This document shows, in pieces, positions 11,610 to 23,215 of a stretch of 64,000 nucleotides of DNA. Source of the stretch: Asterias amurensis (lineage: Eukaryota; Echinodermata; Asteroidea; Forcipulatida; Asteriidae); the NCBI RefSeq assembly GCF_032118995.1, contig NC_092660.1, positions 2,619,501-2,683,500 of the forward strand. The letters run 5' to 3'. The translations under genes and the position numbers were made by a program. The first letter of the stretch is position 1, and the number at the start of each line of letters is the position of its first letter. The notes beneath the pieces were generated by a model. The model saw only the letters and a program-made list of their open reading frames with translations, was not told the DNA's origin and ran no database searches.

Positions 11610-11770
11610 GTGTACACATGGTGTTACCGCAAACCAAATGCATAATAAAACCTCATCATGTAATGCCTCAAATCATATAAACACATCTTACGTTGCAACT
11701 AGGTGGTGGGTTGGGCCATAATTTTGACTAGCTTGACTCGACTACATCTGTTGAGTTTAGTACTGTTATT

Positions 11771-11922
11771 TTAATGACACTGGACACTATTGGTAATTGT
11801 CAAAGACCAGTCTTCTCACTTGGTGTATCTCAACAAAATAAAATGCATAAAATAACAAACCTGTACAAATTTGAGCTAATTTGGTCGTCAAAGCTCCCGT
11901 TTACTCGTTACCAAGTAAGGTT
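11771..11922 (-). mobile_element. Family A element, internally deleted
   Basis: The end 'cactggacactattggtaa' is followed by 'gaccagtcttctcacttgg' and jumps to 'cgttaccaagtaagg' after about 110 bp. The middle of the element is lost. It stops about 25 bp before exon 4B. Confidence 0.75.
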
Positions 11923-11945
11923 TTTTTAATTTGATTTATTCAAAG

Positions 11946-12032
11946 GTACATCTAATGAGAACCCCTGGTGGTTGATGGAGTTAACATACGAGAGCTGGTT
12001 GACGCGGGTGACTGTCGCAATCAAAACACCGG
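11946..12032 (+). CDS. FTP domain 4, exon B
   Basis: This 87 nt exon has the acceptor 'tttgatttattcaaag' and the donor GTAAGT. It encodes N-E-N-P-W-W-L-M-E-L and then YESWLTRVTVAIKTPG. The D-L-G of the family is replaced by E-L-T. Bases 11988-12012 of this exon recur three times in the microsatellite of the next intron. Confidence 0.9.
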
Positions 12033-12232
12033 GTAAGTGTCTGAATTTGCACGTTTAGACAGCGAAAGTCCGTAATGGTTTCGGAAGCAGGTTATATACT
12101 CTACTTCAAGAACTTCAAGTTTTTGAGGCAGCCTGACCCGGATATAAGTCAGGCCTCTTGAACCTATGATTAGGACCAAATGCTGATCCGGGAAACGGCC
12201 CCAGGTCAAATGTGTGTACAAACAAACAAACG

Positions 12233-13230
<998 letters not shown>

Positions 13231-13435
13231 AAACAGTTCAGGCAACTCGCATGCAACACTTTGTTTTATTTTACGGACATTTCGGGACCTACTTTTGCAA
13301 TGAGTTCTACATTGAAAATATTTTAAACGGCCAGCCTTTTTCTGATTTTAGTGACGCCCCTTCATAACAGTTGAGCTTTCTGAATTTGTTCCTTCATTAA
13401 CATTACAAAAATAATGTACGTTGTCTTTTTCACAG

Positions 13436-13684
13436 GTTACCACTTCATCGGGGCAGTGGTTCGGGTTGGACCGAGCCCGCACAACCTGACTGTGACGTGT
13501 GGAGCGCCCGCTACGGAGAGTCAGTGCCAGCCCAGTGCTGTGATTCACTTTCTGTGCGACAGACCCACGCTGGCGAGGTACGTCTCTCTTAGCATAGACA
13601 CCAATGGGTCGAGACAGGCGAAGTTGCAAATAGCCGAAGTGCTGGTTGACGATTACGAGAGTGAGGAATGTGCCCCAACGAACG
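13436..13684 (+). CDS. FTP domain 4, exon C
   Basis: This 249 nt exon has the acceptor 'ttgtctttttcacag' and the donor GTAAGT. It encodes FIGAVVRVG, T-C-G-A, S-Q-C-Q, F-L-C-D-R-P, L-A-R-Y-V-S-L and LQIAEVLVDDYESEEC. It has an additional cysteine in the first half. It begins about 200 bp after the microsatellite, so a functional splice must cross the whole array. Confidence 0.92.
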
Positions 13685-14080
13685 GTAAGTGGGTACAGTG
13701 AAACACGCCAGAGATACGCCTTTAGCCTACGTCAACCCCCGTCCCTGACCACCTTTCACCAACATTCATTTAACCTACACACTGCATGCTGCATGCAGAC
13801 GACCGAAAGTGCAGCTGCAAAACATCACCCTGGACCAATAAAAACGCAGATATGGAACGATTACATCACTGCCCGTTTATCCAATGAAATCATTGATGTC
13901 ATGTGAACCACCTCAGTCAAGCCAAAAGCTACTGGCGGGGATCGACCACGCCCTGGCTTAAGTATGTTGCTCTAACTAATAGTCAAAGTTTTCTTGCACC
14001 ACACTCTCAAAGAAGTCCCATCGTAATTTGTTGGCTCACTGTGATTAAATTTTGTTTGTTCAACCCATTGTTTTTGTTAG

Positions 14081-14179
14081 ATGTATTAAGCAACGGTTGG
14101 ACTGCTTTGCAAACTAACAACACCGTATCGTCCTCGGCAAACGCACTCGACGGCAAAATCAGTACATACTTCGAGACAG
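14081..14179 (+). CDS. FTP domain 5, exon A
   Basis: This 99 nt exon has the acceptor 'ttgtttttgttag' and the donor GTAACA. It encodes VLSNGWTALQTNNTVSSSAN followed by A-L-D-G-K-I-S-T-Y-F-E-T-G. It is a standard A exon. Confidence 0.9.
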
Positions 14180-14247
14180 GTAACATGCACGTGACAGAAT
14201 TGTAGAAACAATAACCAACAAATCTTTTCACACAGATGCAAAAATAA

Positions 14248-14400
14248 GGGAATAAAAGGGTAGCGACAAGTTCCTTAACGGCCGTTTAAAATAGACAAGG
14301 TCGTTGCCGTGTGATAAAGGCCCGAGCCGTCACACGACAACGATCCTGCAAGGTTTTAAACGGCCGTTGAAGAACGAGTCACTAGTCTTTTATTCCCATT
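14248..14400. repeat. Foldback element with 'aacggccgtttaaaa' arms
   Basis: The ends 'gggaataaaaggg' and 'cttttattccc' and the inner 'ttaacggccgtttaaaa'/'ttttaaacggccgtt' are inverted around 'gtgtgataaaggcccgagccgtcacac'. It is an intronic hairpin-forming element. Confidence 0.75.
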
Positions 14401-14558
14401 CATAAATGCCTTTTTGGTTAAAAGGCGTAATAAAGTAAGAAACTCTGTAAAACTTATCCGTTTCCGACGTGCTTGAGCTCAGTATGTACGACGTCCGTGT
14501 GTTGCATTGTTATGACTGAGACGCCCAGTTTCCGGATCAAATCCTTTCGTGCGCGTTG

Positions 14559-14641
14559 TAGTCTTGGTGCAAGACGTTCTCGTTTTCCTCACCGACAGCG
14601 CCCGCATCGCCCATAACAAGAAACGTCTTGCACCAAGACTA
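14559..14641. repeat. Inverted repeat, 19-bp arms
   Basis: The arms 'tagtcttggtgcaagacgtt' and 'aacgtcttgcaccaagacta' are perfect complements around a loop of about 43 bp. It is likely a small relative of the repeat at 5998-6131. Confidence 0.8.
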
Positions 14642-14785
14642 ACCGTTATAAACAGAGCTCCAGCTGGTCATTATCAACCGTTTAAACACCCCCTGTGACG
14701 CGCTCTCCACCAATAGAAATAGCGAAACTGTCTGAGGTATTTATGAATAACATTTTATTACTACTGAATTTTACAATCTCAACAG

Positions 14786-14878
14786 CTCACGGTGATGACC
14801 ATCCTTGGTGGAAACTGGACTTGGGCGATGATTACTGGTTGGGCGTCATCGCAGTCACATTGAGAACTGATTACTACG
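14786..14878 (+). CDS. FTP domain 5, exon B
   Basis: This 93 nt exon has the acceptor 'tttacaatctcaacag' and the donor GTAAGA. It encodes HGDDHPWWKLDLGDDYWLGV followed by I-A-V-T-L-R-T-D-Y-Y. The W-W-x-L-D-L-G motif is intact and there are no cysteines. Confidence 0.92.
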
Positions 14879-14947
14879 GTAAGACACATAGCCGGTTTCT
14901 TCCATAGAAAGGTTTTCAACTAAAGACCCAACTTAAAAACGGATGTG

Positions 14948-15322
14948 GTAAGAGGCAGTTACTAAAAAAAAATATTAGCATAAAAACTTACTTGGTAACG
15001 AGTAATGGGGAGGAGGTTGATGGTATAAATCATTGTAAGAAACGGCTCCCTCTGAAGTAACGTAGTTTTCGAGAAGGAAGTAATTTTCCACGAATTTGAT
15101 TTCGAGACCTCAGATTTAGAATTTGACTTCTCGAAATCAAGCATCTGAAAGCACACAACTTTGTGTGACAAGTGTGGTTTTTTTTCTTCATTATTATCTC
15201 GCAACTTCGATGACCGATTGAGCTCAAATTTTCACAGGTTTGTTATTTTATGCATATGTTGAGATACAGCAAGTAAGAAGACTGGTCTTTGACAATTACC
15301 AATAGTGTCCAGGGTCTTTAAA
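14948..15322 (+). mobile_element. Family A element
   Basis: A near full-length copy with a degraded left end and the right end 'accaatagtgtccagggtc' plus TTTAA. Confidence 0.8.
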
Positions 15323-15894
15323 ACAAGGCTTTGGCGACTGGTGAAATTTACAACTCGATTAATCGCGCTCCAATCGCTACCAGGCCTGTTGTTAATTTAA
15401 ACGTACAATAGTATTGAACAGAGGAAATTATTTTGACTATTTTTTGTTTAAACATAATAACTTACTTACCTTCTTACTTAGCTGCTCAGCTTAGGACTGG
15501 GTGTCCCTTGGCCTTCTAGGAAAATCGTCCCCATTCAGTTCTATTTCTAGCTAAATGCTCTGCCTCATGAAGTGGAATGTTGGCATCATCCTGAATAATT
15601 ATGCGCTTTCCTGCGCAATGGTGGGCAATGGTGGGCGTCCTCGTTGGCGTGGAGTGTTGAAGTAGACCAGATTGGGTAGCCTGTAGGCTGGCATTCTGAT
15701 AACATGGCCAAACCAGTTCAGGCGACGTCTGGTCACTACACCTGTTATGAAAAGATAAAAACGAAAACAAAAACATAATATTGTTAACTAAACCATGTAC
15801 TCTGGTCATTTCGATCACCCTGTTGCAAAGAAAACGTTTGGACTCGGATCTAGCCATAGTTTAGTACGCCCTTTATAATCGCAAGAGCAAGATA

Positions 15895-16300
15895 TAGAAC
15901 CCGTGACGTCACACGTACGTCACACATTCACAAAGAAACGGAGCCTTGACTAAGTGCGGGTACGATTTATGCACAGCCCAACTAAAGAGTTTATGTATTT
16001 ATTTACTTCGTCGGTTATCGAAAACTGTTCTCACAGAAGCTCTGGGGGAAACGTAACTTTTTATTTTTTTGTAGATTGCGCCGTCTGATTTTTATCAAAT
16101 TTTGATATGGAGAAAGGGTGCCATCACAAAACTATTTTATCTGTTAATTTGTAATAAACTCTTAAATTTATGTGGAAAGTATGAAAAAAACAAAATATAT
16201 TGTAAAGTTTCCAATATGACCAGTGTAAAATCTTGCCTGCCATGAAATGACATGGAATTTACCAGGTCACTCTCTTGGTAAACGAGGGTTAAAAATAATT
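15895..16300 (+). repeat. Family G interspersed repeat (diverged copy)
   Basis: It shares the ordered blocks 'gtgacgtcaca', 'acgattt.tg.acagc', 'tttgatatgg.gaaaggg' and 'ccaatatgaccagtg' with 25575-25870 and 28523-28845. No coding capacity or clear ends were seen. Confidence 0.5.
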
Positions 16301-16384
16301 TACTGTGAAAGAAAATATTCATGATTTTCACACTAAAATATTTCACGCCAATTATAATGTTCTTTTATTTTGCACATAACGTAG

Positions 16385-16630
16385 CACATGGCTTTCTCGA
16401 CGTCGTAGCCCGAGCTGGTCCCAATCTGGATTACTCAATGAACCCAGCGTGTGCTTTAGTGGGGCCGGAACCAGACATCCTAGCCGGGTCTGTGGTTCAA
16501 TTCCTGTGCAACCCGCCGGTGTTAGCGAGGTACATTATCTTAGACATCAACCAGGCTGGCCCTTCAATGCTTCAGATTGCTGAGGTGGTCGTCAAAGAGT
16601 ATAACTCCATTGACTGTGTCACTAACGACA
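16385..16630 (+). CDS. FTP domain 5, exon C
   Basis: This 246 nt exon has an acceptor ending 'cacataacgtag' and the donor GTAAGA. It encodes FLDVVARAG, P-A-C-A, F-L-C-N-P-P, LARYIILDI and LQIAEVVVKEYNSIDC. The acceptor tract is short, but phase and homology fit. Confidence 0.9.
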
Positions 16631-17181
16631 GTAAGATGCTATTTTGTTGGCTTGAAACACTACTCCCCCACGGTTGCACCCCGTTTCTATTTGCTGCCAA
16701 AACGACATGTCACGATCTCATTTGAAAAAAATTTGTATTTGAAAATCTGCCCTTTAAACATAAAGTTAATCGAGTATGATTTCTCAACATGCCTTTAGTG
16801 CTACTATATTTGTATTATAAATCTATTTATCCTTCAAGTGGATAAACCAAAAAAATTTAACCCTCAGACAACAACGTTTTCAGGAGTCGTCCATATTTAT
16901 TAATTCAATTTGTATGCAATTTAATGTTTAATACTAATCGCAGTCCTTCAGACTGCACTCGTACTGTGATGACTGATTGAAAAAAGAGAAAAAATCAGCG
17001 TCGATTATTACGATTGCGCAATCGTGCAAAGAATCTCTGCCAAAATGTATACCATTTGTCGTTGTTTTCACTAAATCATGACGAACTAATTTAATGATGG
17101 TAATAATTTGACTTTTCCCAAAACCAATGATTCTGTTTAACCTTTTACATCCTACTTCTTTTCTTATCCAATCAATTGAAG

Positions 17182-17283
17182 TTCTTTTTGCATATGACTG
17201 GACAGCGACACAAAGTAGCGACTTAGCCAAACACCCAGCACGTGTTGCAACCGATGGCAGGATTTCAACCTACTCTAGCACAT
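17182..17283 (+). CDS. FTP domain 6, exon A
   Basis: This 102 nt exon starts after 'atcaattgaag' and its donor is GTAAGC at 17284. It encodes AYDWTATQSSDLAKHPARVA followed by T-D-G-R-I-S-T-Y-S-S-T. It ends in T rather than G at phase 1, and the T joins exon 6B to form Leu. The last codons and the donor lie in the first unit of a four-copy 45-nt array, so three downstream unit copies offer alternative ends. Confidence 0.82.
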
Positions 17284-17450
17284 GTAAGCCACAAATTCCC
17301 ACAAAAAATCCTTCTTACTCCAGCGCATGCAAACCACAAATTACCACAAAACATCCAACTTACTCCAGGACATGTAAACCACAAATTACTACAAAACATC
17401 CAACTTACTCAAGCACATGTAAGCCACAAATTACCACAAAACATCCTACT
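17271..17450 (+). repeat. 45-nt tandem array (4 units) spanning a splice donor
   Basis: Units start at 17271, 17316, 17361 and 17406, each beginning 'tactc'. Unit 1 contains the donor of exon 6A (ACAT|GTAAGC). Unit 3 keeps ACAT|GTAAAC (GT at 17374) and unit 4 ACAT|GTAAGC (GT at 17419). Unit 2 has lost it (ATGC). The array is open in the coding frame as 15-residue units of the type TYSSTCKPQIPTKNP. Confidence 0.92.
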
Positions 17451-17460
17451 TACTCCATGA

Positions 17461-17529
17461 AAGTGATGTTTTGTGGTAATTTGTGGCTTACATGTGCTGT
17501 AAGCCACAAATTACCACAAAACATCACTT
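17461..17529. repeat. Perfect hairpin made from an inverted unit of the 45-nt array
   Basis: Arms 17461-17491 and 17499-17529 are 31 bp perfect complements with a 7-base loop (atgtgct). The arm sequence is the 45-nt unit core (gtaagccacaaattaccac), so it arose by inverted duplication of the array. Confidence 0.92.
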
Positions 17530-17666
17530 CCAAAATGTGCATAGGAGTAGACGATTATTGGCAAAATACCACACGGGAGCTAAACTGGATAGAAGCTTTT
17601 ATTAATTTAAAAAGTCCCGATGATTGACAACAATTAAATAATGTTTCCCCTTTCTCGTTGTTTAAG

Positions 17667-17741
17667 TACGTGAACTTCATCCATGGATGCGGTTTGACTT
17701 GGGCAGTGAACACTGGTTGGGCCGAATCTCACTCGTTCTAG
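17667..17741 (+). CDS. FTP domain 6, exon B (copy 1, frame-compatible)
   Basis: This 75 nt exon has the acceptor 'tctcgttgtttaag' and the donor GTAAGT. It encodes LHPWMRFDLGSEHWLGRISL followed by V-L. It is the shortest B exon; the second W of W-W is M. Its first two bases (TA) combine with the terminal T of exon 6A to give Leu, which supports both odd boundaries. It is the first of three tandem copies. Confidence 0.85.
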   Translation, partial: YVNFIHGCGLTWAVNTGWAESHSF

Positions 17742-18004
17742 GTAAGTTCTGATTGGGCTACTGCTTCGTATTACAATTGAGTTTAGGTTCACCCATGGTT
17801 GCGATTTGACTTGGGCAGTGAACACTGGTTGGGCCGAATCTCACTCGTTCTAGGTAAGTTCTGATTGGGCTACTGCTTCGTATTACAATTGAGTTTAGGT
17901 TCACCCATGGTTGCGATTTGACTTGGGCAGTGAACACTGGTTGGGCCGAATCTCACTCGTTCTAGGTAAGTTCTGATTACTGCTACGTATTACAATTGAG
18001 TGCA
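17667..18004 (+). repeat. 112-bp tandem triplication of exon 6B with its donor
   Basis: The 'tttgacttgggcagtg' block recurs at 17693, 17805 and 17917, a 112 bp period. Copies 2 and 3 are nearly identical to each other and each retains a GTAAGT donor at the corresponding place. Their usable acceptor AG (17786 and the equivalent 112 bp on) puts the exon in phase 0 instead of phase 1. Confidence 0.92.
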
Positions 18005-18510
18005 GGGGAATGAGGAAAGAGTTTGGTTTTAGAGGAGCTCATTCAGACAATAAATTCGTTTACGTGTGACTTGAAAAAAGAATACGGACCCTTAAAAACG
18101 TCACGGTCAGAACCGACGATGCCTGACATATTTATTGGTTAAAATTGTGGTTTTTAATCGGAGCCTGTGTCAGTTTAACATAGTTTTGGATCAATTTGCC
18201 GAATATTCTTGATTTCTGTCATACTACCCCAGAAATGGGTCACGGCCCGATTCATACTTTTTACAATTCAATTTCACATGTGTCATAAGTGACTGGTACT
18301 CTGCTAATTAATGCTTGGCATACACTTTCTAAGCAATATGCTGTGCTTAAGCGTCAGAAATGTCCATGTCCCACGGGAGCCGCAATTCGGGTCCTGAAGT
18401 TTTTGTTTTTACCGTGCAGAGGAAACTGTTAACTGCGTACATGCTGACTATCCCCTTTGTAAAGTATTGACTTCTTTTCAATGAAAGACTTGTACTTATG
18501 TTCCCTACAG

Positions 18511-18774
18511 CTTCAACCAAATATGCTACAACAGCTACAGTGCGAGCTGGACCTAGTACAGACTACGCCGAAAACACACAGTGCGGCTTAGTGATAACGG
18601 CGTCTGAGCACCAGAACTGGGCACTGGTTGAACGTGTCTGCGATCCACCGATGAGGGCGCGATACATCACAATGGATGTCCAGCACTCTACATCTCCTAC
18701 TGCTTCAGTTGTTCTGCGGATCGCTGAAATTGCCATCAAGAAATATGCATCCGAAGAGTGTGCCAGGAATAGCA
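18511..18774 (+). CDS. FTP domain 6, exon C
   Basis: This 264 nt exon has the acceptor 'ttatgttccctacag' and the donor GTAAGA. It encodes T-A-T-V-R-A-G, T-Q-C-G, E-R-V-C-D-P-P, ARYITMDV and LRIAEIAIKKYASEEC. All three family cysteines are present. Confidence 0.92.
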
Positions 18775-18880
18775 GTAAGAAAACTACATGGTTTCATAAT
18801 GAGTCAACTTTGTATCCAATGAATACCGTGTATCTTCATGCGGGTAGTTCTAATTTTCTAACCCTTGTTTTCAATTCAAG

Positions 18881-18982
18881 CTTCTACTGTTATCAACGGA
18901 AAAGCAAGACAAAGCAGCGAGACCGAGAATTATCCACCAAGCAATGCAAATGATGACAACCCAGGGACATATTTTAAGTCTG
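18881..18982 (+). CDS. FTP domain 7, exon A
   Basis: This 102 nt exon has the acceptor 'cccttgttttcaattcaag' and the donor GTAAGT. It encodes STVINGKARQSSETENYPPS followed by N-A-N-D-D-N-P-G-T-Y-F-K-S-G. The intron before it is only 106 bp. Confidence 0.92.
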
Positions 18983-19055
18983 GTAAGTCTGGTGGTCAAT
19001 GCCCACTCACTAATAGGAGCACAATGTTTAGAGCCGAGCCTAATTTCACAAATCT

Positions 19056-19450
19056 GTTAAAGACATTGGACACTGTTAGTAGTTGTCAAAGACCAGTCTT
19101 CTCACTTGCTGTATCTCAACCCTTGCAGCATAAAATAACAAATATGTGAAAATTTGAGCTCAATCGGTCGTCGAAGTTGCAAGAGAAATAAATAGTGAAA
19201 GAAAAAACACCCTTGTCAAACAAAGTTGTGCACTTTCAGATGCTTGATTTCGAGACCTCAAATTCTAAATCTGAGGTCTCGAAATAAAATTCGTGGAAAA
19301 TTACTTCTTTCTCGAAAACTACGTTACTTCAGAGGGAGCCGTTTCTCACAATGTTTTATACTATCAACCTCTCCCCATTACTCGTTACCAAGTGAGGTTT
19401 TATACTGTTACAAATTTTGAGTAATTACTAATAGTACCCACTGCCTTTAA
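19056..19450 (-). mobile_element. Family A element (full length)
   Basis: A reverse copy with ends 'agacattggacactgttag' and 'actaatagtacccactgcc' plus TTTAA, and a central 'gagacctcaaatt...aaatctgaggtctc' inverted segment. It begins 74 bp after exon 7A. Confidence 0.85.
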
Positions 19451-19896
19451 GCAACAAATACTGCTTACAACAATTTTTTGCTCAACCAAAGTTAAGTAGG
19501 GCACCAGCCACAAGAATTGTTCAATTACTTTTTTTATTTTTTTTATTGTTCAACACACTCAGTAGCTGGTAAATATTTTTACCCAGTCAAAGTTCCATAA
19601 AGTTTAAACTGTTGCCACTGGTGTCCACTCATGGTTTGCCAAGCAAAGAATGTTGCTAAGCATGAATTTGCTGCTTACCAGCTTTATGAAACTAGGTCAG
19701 GTATTAATATGAACAGCAGTATTAAATTGTGTCCATGTCACATGTACCAACTACCAATTTGTGACTGGTATCCTGCTCGTATGAAATGTTTTATTTTCTC
19801 CCACGGAGGAAATTATTTATTCACACTCAAGAATTAAGAGAAAGTCTTGGTGTATGACCTGTTTTTTTCTTTTCTTACTTCCCTTCTTCTTTTTAG

Positions 19897-19983
19897 CCAA
19901 CTTTGTGATCGATCCTCACCCTTGGTGGCAAGTTGACTTAGTTGACAGTCACTGCATTGGTAAAATCACCGTTACGTTTCAAG
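19897..19983 (+). CDS. FTP domain 7, exon B
   Basis: This 87 nt exon has the acceptor 'cttcttctttttag' and the donor GTATAG. It encodes FVIDPHPWWQVDLVDSHCIG followed by K-I-T-V-T-F-Q. The G of D-L-G is V and a lone cysteine replaces the W of W-x-G. Confidence 0.92.
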
Positions 19984-20465
19984 GTATAGTAAACATCTTC
20001 TGTGAATAACAACATTTTACAAATGATTATTCATAACTACATAACAAACGATGGACTCAATAATGTCTTTAGCCGGTGTGGTAGGATATTCTGACCCGCA
20101 CTGCAGAAGACTGGGGTGTTACTGGGGTGTTACTAATAACACCATTGGTGATGTCACGTGTAGATACCAATCAATATGTACACCAAATATAAGGTATTAA
20201 AGTAAAAAATATACACTGGTGTTATTTTAACACCCTGAAATGTTAATTCTGATTCTTTGTTCAGTAAATAATGTGACAACACCTATTGGTGTCAATTTCA
20301 ACACCCAGCTTTTGCAGTGCGGTGACGTCAGGCCATTAACTATTTTTTTTTGGCAAAAAGGAAACTGGTGTGTTAAAGTATTAATACTATTTGTGGCGGA
20401 CACAAGTATTTATGGAATTGTGACACATTATATCATGTTTTTGTTCACCATTTATTTTTTAATAG

Positions 20466-20738
20466 ACAACACACTGGATGGCAATGTAAATGCAATGGTC
20501 TGTGCAAATGGTACAGATTTCTCGACGAGCAAACAGTGTGGTTTACAATGCACACCCACACGGGTCTCAGGTACAGTACAGTACTTCTTGTGTGACCCGC
20601 CATCTTACGTAAGGTATATCGTCCTGGCCGTGAAGCCTTCAGCTGATGTCTCGACTCCAGAAACAGTTCATCTCAAAATTGCTGAGGTAACTGTCGAACA
20701 GGACTTGTACGAAGTTGGGCCGTGTCTCAATTGGGACG
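20466..20738 (+). CDS. FTP domain 7, exon C
   Basis: This 273 nt exon is the longest C exon. The acceptor is 'catttattttttaatag' and the donor GTAAGA. It encodes A-M-V-C-A-N-G (the R-A-G position has lost its Arg), K-Q-C-G-L-Q-C, F-L-C-D-P-P, V-R-Y-I-V-L, LKIAEVTVEQDL and G-P-C-L-N. It carries two extra cysteines compared with domains 1-3. Confidence 0.9.
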
Positions 20739-20873
20739 GTAAGACCTCAACCTTATACCCCTGTATGTTATTTGATTTCCAAGCCCCACCACCCCCCCCC
20801 CCCCGCCCCCTCTTCATTTGACATTACAAACAACCCGAATCAAAATGTTACAGCTTATAAGCTTTCAATGTTG

Positions 20874-21165
20874 TTAGAGACACTTGACACCTCAGGTAAT
20901 TGTCAAAGCCCAGTCTTCTCACGTGGTGTATCTCAACATAATGCATAAAATAACAAACCTGTGAACAATAAAAAAAAAAACTTGTCGCACAAGTTGTCTG
21001 GTTTTAGATACCTTGAGTATGCAATTCATATATTTTAGTGAGAAATAACTTCTCAAAAACCTTCTTTACTTCAGAGGGAGCCGTTTCTCACAATGTTTTA
21101 TACTATCAACAGCTCTGCATTGCTCTTTACCAAGTAACTTTTTATGCTCACAATTATTTTGGAGC
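20874..21165 (-). mobile_element. Family A element, internally deleted
   Basis: The left end is 'agacacttgacacctcagg' and the interior has 'gagggagccgtttctcac'. It occupies most of the last intron of the FTP gene. Confidence 0.75.
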
Positions 21166-21225
21166 ATTTCACCAGTCGTGTTAAACTCAGTGACGGATTT
21201 GCTTCAATTGGTTTTGAATTTGCAG

Positions 21226-21494
21226 ACCCTAAGCGCAAAACGAAGTCGGCCTACATCAGTAAGAAGTTAAAAGGCAGTTTGACAACGAGTGAGGGCGCTC
21301 TTAGTCCCCTATCTACTGCAGTCACCAGCAGTCTAAAACAGTGTACCAGCGACTGCCTCCACCATACCAGCTGCATTTCTATTATTTTCTCGACACTTGG
21401 AGCAGAGTGTTCTCTTTACAGCCGGTACCAAAGTGACTTGTTCAGGCTTTCTGACGAAGAGGATAGCTATTGGTTGATTGAATTATCGGAATGA
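21226..21494 (+). CDS. Terminal exon: PAN/apple-like module and stop
   Basis: This 269 nt exon has the acceptor 'ggttttgaatttgcag' and ends with TGA at 21492-21494. It encodes a basic linker (P-K-R-K-T-K-S) and then C-x3-C-x5-C-x10-C spacing in K-Q-C-T-S-D-C-L-H-H-T-S-C...A-E-C-S-L-Y-S. That spacing resembles the core of PAN/apple domains, which mediate protein or glycan contacts. It is shorter than a full apple domain. No membrane anchor follows, consistent with secretion. Confidence 0.82.
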
Positions 21495-23215
21495 ATTTCT
21501 TTTTAGCAATAAGCAATAGGCTAGTTAAGATTTGTTAAATGTTTTATATATATTATATAATACTCGTACACTATAGCGAGCCGTATAGTCTGCTTTATGA
21601 TACTATTGTTTATTATACCTGACCCCCACCCTTGCCAATATTTATGGGTCCGCCCTTGGAATGGTGAAAAACAATATCTAGATAATGTAAAAGTCTTTAT
21701 GGGATACGGTTATCAGTTAGTTTTAAGCATTGTCAGTTGTAAATCGGCAGGTTTTGTTTCAACGTCCCAAATGGGCACACATTATGAAATTTAATTAGAT
21801 TACGGGGAAGTGACATGGAACAATTCTACTCTCGCGTCTAAATTTAACTTCACAGCTCAGTTCATTACAAAGTCCGAATATGGTATAATAATAACCATTC
21901 ATATATTATTTACTCAGCATAAAAACGGTATAATAATAACAAACATTCATATGTTTACTCAGCATGAGAACAATGGATCAAGGTAAATGTGGACTCAGAT
22001 CGGTCACAAACACAGCGGGTAATGCCTACAGCTCAAAGAACAAACACCAATTAAAAAAAACATACCTACTAGGAGGTCCCAAACCCTCGTTGACAAAAGA
22101 CAAAAGAGATCGCGCCAAAGTAAAATTTTCTTAAAGTCACCTGGAAATAGATTTTTTTTCTTTCAAAAAACACTTTTTGAAACGTACAAACTCACGACTT
22201 GGTTCGTACATGTACTTGGCAATTGTGTTTACTCTACGCATTACAGGCAAAGTCTGCCTCGATTGACGTCACGAACAGCACCCTCTCGGGTCGGGGTCTA
22301 CTTTTAAATTTGTAAATAACATAAGAACTGATTTTTTAAAACCTTAGTTAACTGTTTATTCACATTCCACTCATCAAAACACATATACTAGTGACAAAAG
22401 CTTTATTTTGAAAAAATACCACTTCCAGGTGACTTCAAACTTTTAAAAGACATGTCACTCACTCGAGACAAAATATGCAACCAAGTCCACCTTCACCAAT
22501 ATTCACCTTAATCAAGTAAGTCATATTTGACTTGTTAGTAGCAGGTTTATGTTTATAGACAACCGTTCCGTATCTTATGATGTCGAATTTAACTTTAATT
22601 TTAGTCTGTGAGTGTAAATTTTGATCGCCAAATGCTGCTTTACAGTAAAGCTGATTGACTGTTTTGCTTCTGTTTAAAAAAGTTTACAGTGGTAAAACTC
22701 TCGTCCATCTATTTCGATAGTTATTTGAAACCTGTGTGTGTTGATATTTACGCTAGCAGTACACTAGGACATTATGTAACTTCTGTTTCTAGATGATGTA
22801 ACAAGGCCAGTGCCTCCCCCACCCCCACCCTCCACGAATATTGTTATACGTGCATTTAATCTGATAGCGCCCTCTTTTGATTTCATTCCTTTAGCTAATT
22901 CTATTTATGCAGGGACGAACACAAACACACTAAGGGTACAAAATCCCCAAAGTTTCCCGTATGCAGTAATAATAAATACTAATTATCATTTTCCCAGGTG
23001 GGGTTAGACTATTTTTGCCACCAAGTCTCGCTTTGATCATTGTTATTTGAATGAGAAAAATAGCAATGGCTGAATATTGTCAAAGATTTACAGTAAACGA
23101 TATAAACAAATCGAGTGCTCATTCTTAAAAATAAAATAAAAAACAGTGTTTCACTGAGAGGTCTCCCCATAAGAAGAAACAAATAAAATGAATAAACATA
23201 CGGATTAAAGGAATT

